Source of the DNA: an uncultured Clostridia bacterium
GTDB lineage: Bacteria > Bacillota > Clostridia > Christensenellales > Aristaeellaceae
DNA length: 64,000 nt
Direction of reading: 5' to 3'
Assembly: GCA_946413245.1 (NCBI GenBank)
Contig: CAMKJS010000002.1
Location: forward strand, 1 to 64,000
The notes under the pieces were generated by a model. The model was not told the DNA's origin, did not search any database, and saw only the letters and a program-made list of their open reading frames with translations. Positions 24,342-31,831 of the stretch are shown one piece after another. Position 1 is the first letter of the stretch. Each line of letters begins with the position of its first letter. The position numbers and the translations under genes are program-made.

Positions 24342-26125
24342 ACGTGGCGGAATACATCGTGAAATATGTGGAATACCGGGAAATTGAACATGCCTATGTA
24401 ATCGTCGGCGGCGCGGCCCTCTGGATCTGCAAGGCGCTCGGGCAGTCCGAAAAGCTGAAGTTCACCTTTGTCAACCATGAGCAGGCCGCCGTCATGGGAG
24501 CGGACGGGTATGCCCGGATCTCCGGAAAGCCCGGCGTCGCCTTCGTCACCAACGGGCCTGCCCTGACCAATACCGTCACCGGCATGGCCCAGGCCTGGGT
24601 GGACTCCTCCCCGGTGGTGCTGTTCACCGGGGATTCCAACAGCATGCACCTGCGGTTTGAACGGGAAAATCACATTCGCCAGTACGGCACCCAGGATGTG
24701 AACACCCTCGCCATCATGGAGCCTGTCACCAAGAAAACCTGGACGCTGACGGATCCCGCACGGACGGCGGACGTTCTGGCCGAAGCCTTCTGGCTGGCTG
24801 AAAACGGCAGGCCCGGTCCGGTCTGCCTGAACGTGCCTATCGACGTCCAGTCCGCCGACTGCCCCTGTGCCTTCCCGCCTGTGTGGACTCCGCCGGAAGA
24901 GAAGCGCCTGCCCGCGGAGCAGGTGCGCGGCGTGCTGGAGCAGCTGAAACAGGCCAAACGGCCTCTGATCCTGGCCGGCCAGGGCGTCCGCCTCTGCGGC
25001 GGCACGGAGCTGTTCCGCCGGCTGCTGCCCCGGCTGGACGTGCCGGTGGTCAACTCCCGGATGGGAATCGATACCATCACGACGGACGATCCGTATTTTG
25101 CGGGCCGTTGCGGCAACCACGGCTACCGCTCCTCCCATTTCGCGCTGCAGACCTGCGACGTGCTGCTGATCCTGGGAAGCCGTCTCGCGCCGAACACCAC
25201 CGGGTACAACGTGCCGGATTTCGCCAGGCAGGCCCGGAAAATTCTGGTGGAATGCGATCCGGCGGAGCTGAAGCAGTACGGCGTGAAGATCGACGAAATC
25301 CTGGAAGGGAATATTCTGGACTTCCTGCGGCAGGCGGAAGAGATGCTGGCGGATCCGGCCCTGGCCGGCTCCCATACAGCCTGGGCTGAAACCTGCCGGG
25401 ACTGGCTCCGGAGATATCCGATCATGCAGGACAGATACCGCACCGGAGAGATCATCAACTCCTACCGCCTGGTGGACACCGTAACGAAGCAGGCGGGACC
25501 GGAGGATATCGTGATCGCGGACACGGGATCCTCCTGCAGTATTGTGGCGCAGACCTGGTTCGTGCGCGGCCGGCAGCGGGTCTTCATCTCCGGCGGGCTC
25601 TCCGCCATGGGCTACTGGGCCACCTCCCTGGGACTGGCGGAAGCCAACCGAGGCAGCGGGCAGGTGCTGTGCTTCGTGGGCGACGGATCCCTGCAGATGA
25701 ACATCCAGGAGTTTGCCACCCTGGCGATGTATAAAATTCCGGTCAAGATCTTTCTGGTCACCAACGACGGTTATCAGTTCGTGCGTATGTCCCAGGGCGG
25801 ATATAACATTAATCCTCCCTTCGGCACGGACGCCTCGGACGGCGTGCCGATACCGAACATCGAGCGGGTGACGAAGGCCTACGGTCTCGGCTATCTTTCC
25901 TGTTCCGACCCGGCGCTGCTGGAGGATACCGTCCGGCAGGCGCTGGCCGCCGAAGGCCCCACCGTGTGCGAGGTGACGGTCAGCAAGGATCTTCAGGTGG
26001 AACCCCGGCTGAAGTCCGTCGCGCGGCCGGACGGCAGCTTCGGTATGCCGGCATATGAGAACCTGTATCCGAACCTGCCGGAAGAAGTCCTGCGGGCGGA
26101 ACTCGCGAAAGCGTACGGGGACTGA
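24338..26125 (+). CDS. ThDP-dependent enzyme (acetolactate synthase-like)
   Basis: A 595-residue thiamine-diphosphate enzyme with the three domains of the acetohydroxyacid-synthase group. The catalytic Glu is at about residue 48 in FVNHEQAAVMGADGYAR, and the ThDP/Mg motif runs from CFVGDGSLQMN near 446 to LVTNDGY about 28 residues later. It could carry out carboligation or decarboxylation. Overlap with the cytidylyltransferase gene and the surrounding glycan genes argue against branched-chain amino-acid synthesis (there is no small IlvN subunit). YerE-type ThDP enzymes add a two-carbon branch to nucleotide-activated keto sugars, and such a role on a CDP- or dTDP-sugar, or formation of an unusual polyol precursor, would fit here; this is inference. 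Confidence 0.82.
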   Translation: MNVAEYIVKYVEYREIEHAYVIVGGAALWICKALGQSEKLKFTFVNHEQAAVMGADGYARISGKPGVAFVTNGPALTNTVTGMAQAWVDSSPVVLFTGDSNSMHLRFERENHIRQYGTQDVNTLAIMEPVTKKTWTLTDPARTADVLAEAFWLAENGRPGPVCLNVPIDVQSADCPCAFPPVWTPPEEKRLPAEQVRGVLEQLKQAKRPLILAGQGVRLCGGTELFRRLLPRLDVPVVNSRMGIDTITTDDPYFAGRCGNHGYRSSHFALQTCDVLLILGSRLAPNTTGYNVPDFARQARKILVECDPAELKQYGVKIDEILEGNILDFLRQAEEMLADPALAGSHTAWAETCRDWLRRYPIMQDRYRTGEIINSYRLVDTVTKQAGPEDIVIADTGSSCSIVAQTWFVRGRQRVFISGGLSAMGYWATSLGLAEANRGSGQVLCFVGDGSLQMNIQEFATLAMYKIPVKIFLVTNDGYQFVRMSQGGYNINPPFGTDASDGVPIPNIERVTKAYGLGYLSCSDPALLEDTVRQALAAEGPTVCEVTVSKDLQVEPRLKSVARPDGSFGMPAYENLYPNLPEEVLRAELAKAYGD

Positions 26126-26171
26126 GCGGCAGCCTGTTCCCGGGAAACAAGGGCAAGGAGTGACTGGAGTT

Positions 26172-27116
26172 TTGATTCACGCGGAACGTTATACTCCGGC
26201 GGATCAGGAGCGCTGGAACCGGTTCAACGCCGAAAGCCGGAACGCGCTGTTCATGTTTGACCGAAAGTATATGGACTATCATCAGGACCGCTTCCGGGAT
26301 CATTCCCTGCTCTTCCGGGAGGGAGAGGAGCTGCTGGCCCTGCTGCCCATGAATGAATCCGGGGATACGCTGGCCTCCCACGGCGGACTGACCTACGGAG
26401 GGCTGATCACCGGTCCGCGCCTGAAGCAGAAACAGGCGCTGGAATGCATGGAGGAGCTCCTGCGTTATGCCCGGGAAAAGGGTTTCCGGGAAATACTCTG
26501 GAAATGCATTCCCTTTCTGTACTGGTCCCAGCCCGCGGAGGAGGATCAGTACGCGCTTTTCCGCTGCGGCGCGGAACTGTTTAAAGTGGAGGCTTCCACC
26601 GTCATAAGTCTGGCTGATCCCCTGGAGATGGCGACGCTCCGGAAGCGGAAAATCAGGCAGGCGGATAAAAACGGCGTCACGGTGGCGGAGGTTTCCGGCC
26701 GGGAAGACTACGAAGCTTTTATTGCCCTGGAAAACCGGGTGCTGGAGAAATACCACGGCCTGCGGGCGGTGCATTCCGCCGCGGAGCTGTATCTGCTTCA
26801 CAGCCGGTTTCCGGAAAACATCCGGATCTTCGCCGCGTTCCTGGCCGGCGCCATGATCGCCGGTACGGTTGTGTTCGAATATGACCGGGTTATTCATACC
26901 CAGTATCTGGCGGCGGACGACACGGCCAGGCAGATCGGCGCGCTGGATCTGGTCGTCAGCCGCGTCATCGACCGCTACCGCGGGCAGAAGCAGTGGCTGG
27001 ATTTCGGCATCTCCACCGAGCAGGGCGGGCGCGTTCTGAACGAGGGCCTGATCGCGCAGAAGGAAGGCTTCGGCGGCCGCACCGTCGTATATAAGACCTG
27101 GAAAATCAATCTGTAA
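26172..27116 (+). CDS. FemAB/GNAT-like acyltransferase
   Basis: A 314-residue GNAT-fold protein of the Acetyltransf_6/FemAB-like kind. The N-terminal half includes ALFMFDRKYMDYHQDRFRDH, typical of sugar-cluster N-acyltransferases, and the C-terminal half has strands AAFLAGAMIAGTVVFEY and HTQYLAADDTARQIGALDLV. It probably acylates the amino sugar made by the FdtA/FdtB pair. No good ATG exists at the correct place: TTG 26172 with AAGGAG 11 bases upstream is chosen; GTG 26160 is another option but overlaps the site itself. It is followed 18 bases later by the CDP-glycerol transferase-like gene. Confidence 0.75.
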   Translation: MIHAERYTPADQERWNRFNAESRNALFMFDRKYMDYHQDRFRDHSLLFREGEELLALLPMNESGDTLASHGGLTYGGLITGPRLKQKQALECMEELLRYAREKGFREILWKCIPFLYWSQPAEEDQYALFRCGAELFKVEASTVISLADPLEMATLRKRKIRQADKNGVTVAEVSGREDYEAFIALENRVLEKYHGLRAVHSAAELYLLHSRFPENIRIFAAFLAGAMIAGTVVFEYDRVIHTQYLAADDTARQIGALDLVVSRVIDRYRGQKQWLDFGISTEQGGRVLNEGLIAQKEGFGGRTVVYKTWKINL

Positions 27117-27134
27117 GGGAGGAGGAAAAAGGAA

Positions 27135-28445
27135 ATGGAAAGCCTGTTCCACCGGGCGTTCACGGCGGTGAAAGCCGTGCTGTTTGAGCGGGGGCATCTG
27201 GTTTACTGGCTGAACATTCCTTCCTTCCGGCACAGTGTAAAGACTGTGAGAGCCCTCCCCCGGAAGGACAAGGCACGCATCGGCTTCATTATGCAGCTGC
27301 CCAATAACTGGGCGGCCATTCAGTCCGTTTATGAGGCCGCGCTGAAGGATCCCCGGACAGAGCCGGTGGTGCTGCTGATGCCGGAGCTGGAATTTGCGTT
27401 CTACATCAAGCTGAAAAAAATCATCTGGGAAAAGAACTACGCTTTCGGCGAAAAGGAATTCGGAAAAGACTGCGTGCGGACCTATGATCCGGAAACCGAA
27501 ACCTGGGTGGATCCCCGGAGCCTGGACCTGGATTACGTTTTCTTCCCCCGGCCTTACGAGACCTATCTCCCGAAGCCGTACCGTGCCTCGCAGCTGCGGA
27601 AAATCTGCCGCACCTGTTATGTGCCGTACACTTCCCCGCTGCTGGGGGATTACCCGCTGGTATACAATATGCACTTCATCCGGAACCTGCACATTGTCTT
27701 CTGTGAAAAGCAGCATGCCTACGACTACGTCACCGGCCGTCTCCGTCTTACCTTCCGCAGCGGAATTCAGAAGGTATTCAACGCGGGTTTCCCCAAGTTT
27801 GACCTGAACTGGAATATGGAAGGCGCCGAGAGCGCTGTCTGGCCGCGGCCGCGGCAGGCGGGCAGGCTCCGGGTGCTGTGGACGCCGCGCTGGACGACGG
27901 ATCCCCGGCTGTGCGGCAGCAATTTCATGAATTACAAGGACGACATGATCCGCTGGGCGGAAGAGACCCCCTCCATGGATCTGGTTTTCCGTCCCCACCC
28001 CCTGGGGCTGGAAAACTATGTCAGTTCCGGCCTTGTGACACAGGAGGAGCTGGACGCCTATCTGAAGCGCTATGCCGACGGGGAAAACACCGCGGTGGAC
28101 CGGAACGCGGGCTACTACGACACCTTCTGGAGCTCCGACGTGCTGGTGACCGATATGAGCTCCGTGCTGATGGATTATATGCTCACCGGGCGGCCCATCG
28201 TTTTCTGCCCCACCCCCATCGGAAAGCTGATGTCAGATGACCGGCGGTACGACGTCGGCAACCTGATCGACGGCATGTATACGGTTCATTCCTTCGCGGA
28301 AATCGTAAAAACCGTGCAGTCGCTGGCAGCCGGCGAGGATCCGAAGCGGGAAATCCGCGCCGGAATGGCCCGGATGATGCGGCGGGAAGGGCACAGCGGG
28401 CAGGACGTGCTGGAACTGGTCAAAGCGGATTATTTCGGAAAGTAA
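27135..28445 (+). CDS. CDP-glycerol glycerophosphotransferase-like protein (TagB/TagF family)
   Basis: A 436-residue protein whose C-terminal half has the Glyphos_transf motifs: FRPHPL (catalytic His), then the second half VTDMSSVLMDYMLTGRPIVF. This family transfers polyol phosphate units from CDP-polyols onto a lipid-linked acceptor at the inner face of the membrane. The N-terminal 130 residues diverge from TagF. It is a natural partner for the cytidylyltransferase upstream, so the surface glycan probably carries polyol-phosphate units. GGAGGA precedes the ATG. Spacing to neighbours is 18 and 12 bases. Confidence 0.85.
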   Translation: MESLFHRAFTAVKAVLFERGHLVYWLNIPSFRHSVKTVRALPRKDKARIGFIMQLPNNWAAIQSVYEAALKDPRTEPVVLLMPELEFAFYIKLKKIIWEKNYAFGEKEFGKDCVRTYDPETETWVDPRSLDLDYVFFPRPYETYLPKPYRASQLRKICRTCYVPYTSPLLGDYPLVYNMHFIRNLHIVFCEKQHAYDYVTGRLRLTFRSGIQKVFNAGFPKFDLNWNMEGAESAVWPRPRQAGRLRVLWTPRWTTDPRLCGSNFMNYKDDMIRWAEETPSMDLVFRPHPLGLENYVSSGLVTQEELDAYLKRYADGENTAVDRNAGYYDTFWSSDVLVTDMSSVLMDYMLTGRPIVFCPTPIGKLMSDDRRYDVGNLIDGMYTVHSFAEIVKTVQSLAAGEDPKREIRAGMARMMRREGHSGQDVLELVKADYFGK

Positions 28446-28457
28446 GAGGAAAATCGC

Positions 28458-29183
28458 TTGAAGCTGCTGATTGTGATTCCCGCGTACAACGAGGCGGAGA
28501 ATATTGTCCGGGTCATGGGGGAGCTGCGGGAAGCTGCTCCCGGGACGGACTATGTCATCGTCAATGACGGCTCCGGGGACGAAACCGCTGAAATCTGCCG
28601 GAAAAACGGATTTCACCTGCTGAACCTGCCGGCAAACCTGGGGCTGACCGGCGCGTTTCAGACCGGTATGCAGTACGCCGTGCGGAACGGGTACGACGCG
28701 GTGCTGCAGCTGGATGCCGACGGCCAGCACGATCCCCGCTATATCGGCCTGATGGCGGAAACCATGGAGCGTACGGGCTGCGACCTGGTGATCGCCTCCC
28801 GGTTCGTGACGGAAAAGAAGCCCCTTTCCCCGCGCATGATCGGCAGCGATCTGATTTCCGCGGCCATCCGGCTGACCACCGGAAAGCGGCTGACGGATCC
28901 CACCTCCGGCATGCGGCTCTGGGGAAAAAGCCTGCTGCATGGGATGGCCTGGGGGATGAATCTGCGGCCGGAGCCGGATACCCTGGCTTACCTGATCCGC
29001 AGCGGGGCCGCCGTGGAAGAGGTCCAGGTCACCATGCGGGAGCGGATCGCCGGACAAAGCTATCTGAGCGTCGGAAAGTCCGCCCGGTATATGCTGCAGA
29101 TGTTCAGTAACATTCTGCTGATTCAGTGGGCGCTCCGCAAAGTCGAGCCGGAACATGTCCGGAAGGAGAAGAAGGAGGAGTAA
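28458..29183 (+). CDS. GT2 glycosyltransferase, polyprenyl-phosphate sugar synthase-like
   Basis: A 241-residue GT-A enzyme like dolichol-phosphate mannose synthase. The nucleotide-sugar motif VIVNDGSGDET, the metal site LQLDADGQHDP and the SRFV catalytic loop are intact. No C-terminal membrane helices are present, but the protein ends with the basic tail RKEKKEE, and the next gene is the membrane partner DUF2304; this gene pair is recurrent and is thought to load a sugar onto undecaprenyl phosphate. The start is TTG 28458, with AGAGGA seven bases upstream; no ATG lies near. Confidence 0.88.
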   Translation: MKLLIVIPAYNEAENIVRVMGELREAAPGTDYVIVNDGSGDETAEICRKNGFHLLNLPANLGLTGAFQTGMQYAVRNGYDAVLQLDADGQHDPRYIGLMAETMERTGCDLVIASRFVTEKKPLSPRMIGSDLISAAIRLTTGKRLTDPTSGMRLWGKSLLHGMAWGMNLRPEPDTLAYLIRSGAAVEEVQVTMRERIAGQSYLSVGKSARYMLQMFSNILLIQWALRKVEPEHVRKEKKEE

Positions 29184-29187
29184 ACGG

Positions 29188-29535
29188 ATGGCGCTGGGAC
29201 TGCGGATTATATTGATTGTCGGTTCGGTGCTGAACGCCGTGTACGTGCTCGGAAAGATCCGGCATAACAAGATGTCCATGGAAAGCTCCATTTACTGGGT
29301 GCTGTTTTCCGTGGTCGTAGTACTGCTGGGCATATTCCCGGATATCGCAATTTGGTTCGCGGACCGGCTCGGCGTCGTAAGCCCGGTCAATCTGGTATAT
29401 CTGGTCATCATCTTTCTGCTGCTGGTCAAAACCTTTACACAGGATCAGCGGATCGCCCGGATGGAACGTCAGCTGACCCGGCTGGCCCAGGTATGGGCGC
29501 TGCGGGAGGAAGAGAAAGGGCAGCAGCCGGACTGA
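29188..29535 (+). CDS. DUF2304 small membrane protein
   Basis: A 115-residue protein with three predicted helices (about residues 4-20, 33-52, 65-82) and a polar C-terminal tail with QDQRIARMERQLTRLAQVW, a short amphipathic helix. It belongs to DUF2304, whose genes almost always follow a DPM1-like GT2 gene as here, so it probably anchors that enzyme or helps flip the lipid-linked sugar. ATG 29188 has GGAGGAG nine bases upstream and begins four bases after the GT2 stop codon; the longer frame from 29155 would overlap that gene. Biochemical role unproven. Confidence 0.82.
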   Translation: MALGLRIILIVGSVLNAVYVLGKIRHNKMSMESSIYWVLFSVVVVLLGIFPDIAIWFADRLGVVSPVNLVYLVIIFLLLVKTFTQDQRIARMERQLTRLAQVWALREEEKGQQPD

Positions 29536-29553
29536 GGCATGGAGGAGAAAAGC

Positions 29554-30567
29554 TTGGAAGCGAACCGGACCGGGCAGGAGGAAGCCGGACGGCAGGAGCG
29601 CGTCAAAGGACGGATCTCACTGCTCCTGCTGACCTACAGGCGCTTTGACGGCGTCCTCACGTCCCTGGACAGCATTTTCATGCAGGATTATCCGGACATC
29701 GAGATCATCCTGTCCGACGACGGCTCCCCGGGCTGGGAGGCGTTCCTTCCCGAACTCCGTTCCTATGTGGAGCGGCACCGGGGAGAGAATATCCGCCGGG
29801 TGGAATATCATCATCTGGCGGAGAATCAGGGTACTGTCAGGAATGAGAACGCGGCCCTCGGCCTGACCCGGGGGGAATATATCAAGGATATGGCGCCGGA
29901 GGACCGGCTGGCTGTTCCGGACGCGCTGACCCGATACGTCCGTTTCCTGGAGGAATGCGGCTGCCTGATCTGCTTTTCCCGGCAGGAAGGGGTCACCGAG
30001 ACCGGTGAGATCGTCCGGCACCTGGCATCCAGCGCGGAGGATTACCATGTGCTGCGAACCCTGACACCGCTGCAGCTGCGGAACCGGCTCTTTTCGAGAA
30101 ACTGTCTTCCCGCCCCGGCCTGGTTTGCCCGGTGGGAACTGTACGCCCTGCACGGCCTGTATCTGCCTGTTACCCGGATTATAGAAGACTATCCCTACTG
30201 GATTCATCTGTGCACCCGCCAGGTAAAAATCGGCTTTACGGACGACGTGCTGGTGCGGTACAGCCTTTCCAATTCCGGCGCCGGCTGCTACAGTCCCGCC
30301 TTCATGCGGGATATGTTCGCCATCTACGAGCAGTGCATCTTTCCCCTGGACCGCCGTTTCGGCCCGCTGCAGCCCCTGTATAACCGCCTGAAGCGGGCGG
30401 GGCTGAACGCGTATATGGATCGCGCCTGCTGGGAAGACTACAGCCGGCCGCGGCGCCTGCTGGCCTGGCTGTGGCACGGAGCGTTCTTTCTCTTTATCCG
30501 CTTCGGGGAATGGCGCATGCGGCGCTTAAACGCGCACGAAAAAAAAGGATCCGGAAGCAGGCAATAA
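29554..30567 (+). CDS. GT2 family glycosyltransferase
   Basis: A 337-residue GT-A glycosyltransferase: LLLTYRRFDGVLTSLDSIFM with IILSDDGSPGWE is the nucleotide-binding half, and YIKDMAPEDRLAVPDALTRY carries an atypical D-x-D region (MAPEDRL). The C-terminal 100 residues contain a likely membrane-associated helix (LLAWLWHGAFFLFIRF). TTG 29554 is preferred because GGAGGAG lies six bases upstream; the in-frame ATG at 29539 would overlap that site. The protein should add a sugar to a lipid-linked intermediate at the cytoplasmic side of the membrane. Donor and acceptor are unknown. Confidence 0.82.
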   Translation: MEANRTGQEEAGRQERVKGRISLLLLTYRRFDGVLTSLDSIFMQDYPDIEIILSDDGSPGWEAFLPELRSYVERHRGENIRRVEYHHLAENQGTVRNENAALGLTRGEYIKDMAPEDRLAVPDALTRYVRFLEECGCLICFSRQEGVTETGEIVRHLASSAEDYHVLRTLTPLQLRNRLFSRNCLPAPAWFARWELYALHGLYLPVTRIIEDYPYWIHLCTRQVKIGFTDDVLVRYSLSNSGAGCYSPAFMRDMFAIYEQCIFPLDRRFGPLQPLYNRLKRAGLNAYMDRACWEDYSRPRRLLAWLWHGAFFLFIRFGEWRMRRLNAHEKKGSGSRQ

Positions 30568-30596
30568 ACATCACGGCAGAAAAGGAGGAACCGGTC

Positions 30597-31829
30597 ATGA
30601 ACGCAGGCGTCAGCCGCAAGGCCAATTTTACCTGGAACATGATCGGTTCCGTTTTTGAGTCGGCGCTGAACTTCGTGCTGCTGATCGCGGTGAACCGGAT
30701 CGCCGGGGAAGCAGCCGGGGGCGTGTTCACCCTGGCTTTTTCCCACGCGCAGCTCATGTATTACGTGGGCACGCTGGAGGTGCGGCCCATCCATTCCACC
30801 GACGTGACCCAGAAGTACCGCTTTGCGGACTATTTCTCGCTGCGCACCGTATCCTGCGCTCTGATGATGCTGGTCTGCCTCGCCTATGTGCTTCTCATGG
30901 ACGGAGATCCGGTGAAAAAGCGGGTCATGCTGTACATCTGCGCCTATAAGATGCTGGACGCCTTTTATGACGTGTTCGCCTGCATGTTCCAGCAGCACGA
31001 CCGGATCGAGTATTCCGGCAAAGTCAGCACCGTCCGGGTCGGTCTGGTTCTGCCGGTATTTATCGGAATCCTCGCCGCGACCGGGAATCTGGAAACCGCC
31101 GCTCTGGGTATGATCGGCGCCAGCCTCGCGGTACTGCTGACCTGGAACCTGCGCCTCTGGAAACAATTCCCGGACGCGTCCATCCGGTTTCAGCTGCGGA
31201 ACGCGAAGGAGATCCTCCTCAGCTGCTTTCCGCTGTTCATTTCGGTGTTCGTCATGCTGTACATCAGCAACGCGCCGAAATACGCCATCAACACCTGGTG
31301 CTCGGACGTCGTTCAGAACCGGTACAGCATTCTGTTCATGCCGGCCTTCGCCGTCAATCTCTTCAGCCAGTTCGTGCTGCGTCCCCTGCTGACTCCCATG
31401 GCCCGCCTTTGGAACGAAAACGAAATCCGCCCGTTTCAGCGCAATCTGATCCGGATGCTGGCCGGGCTCGCGGGCGTTACCCTGCTGGGGGCGGCCGGCG
31501 CCTGGATGCTGGGTATTCCGGTTCTCGAATGGCTGTACCGGGCGGATCTGTCCGGAGACCGCGTAATCCTCCTCTGGGTCATGGTCTATGGCGGTCTGAA
31601 CGCCGTGAACGTCTTCCTGTATGATATGATCGCCGTCACCCGGAACCAGCGCAAGCTGACCGCAGCCTACCTGATTGCCGCGGCCGCGGTGTATTTCCTG
31701 GCCCCGGCCCTGGTCCGGCAGCATGCCATGAGCGGCGCGATTACGGCGTCTCTTCTCTCCCTGGGACTGCTGGATATGATGCTGCTGGGTATCATGGCCT
31801 TTGTCCTCCGGAAGAAGGCCGCCGGCTGA
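30597..31829 (+). CDS. Polysaccharide flippase (Wzx/MOP superfamily)
   Basis: A 410-residue integral membrane protein with about 12 helices of the MOP flippase group (start region FTWNMIGSVFESALNFVLLI, with NRIAGEAAGGVFTLAFSHAQ). It is expected to translocate the lipid-linked glycan made by the cluster. AAGGAGGAACCGGTC precedes ATG 30597, which is preferred to an upstream in-frame start at 30471 within the GT2 gene. It closes the cluster; no Wzy polymerase or ligase is recognisable, so export may use unlinked machinery. It converges with the metal ATPase gene with only two bases between stop codons. Confidence 0.85.
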   Translation: MNAGVSRKANFTWNMIGSVFESALNFVLLIAVNRIAGEAAGGVFTLAFSHAQLMYYVGTLEVRPIHSTDVTQKYRFADYFSLRTVSCALMMLVCLAYVLLMDGDPVKKRVMLYICAYKMLDAFYDVFACMFQQHDRIEYSGKVSTVRVGLVLPVFIGILAATGNLETAALGMIGASLAVLLTWNLRLWKQFPDASIRFQLRNAKEILLSCFPLFISVFVMLYISNAPKYAINTWCSDVVQNRYSILFMPAFAVNLFSQFVLRPLLTPMARLWNENEIRPFQRNLIRMLAGLAGVTLLGAAGAWMLGIPVLEWLYRADLSGDRVILLWVMVYGGLNAVNVFLYDMIAVTRNQRKLTAAYLIAAAAVYFLAPALVRQHAMSGAITASLLSLGLLDMMLLGIMAFVLRKKAAG

Positions 31830-31831
31830 CT

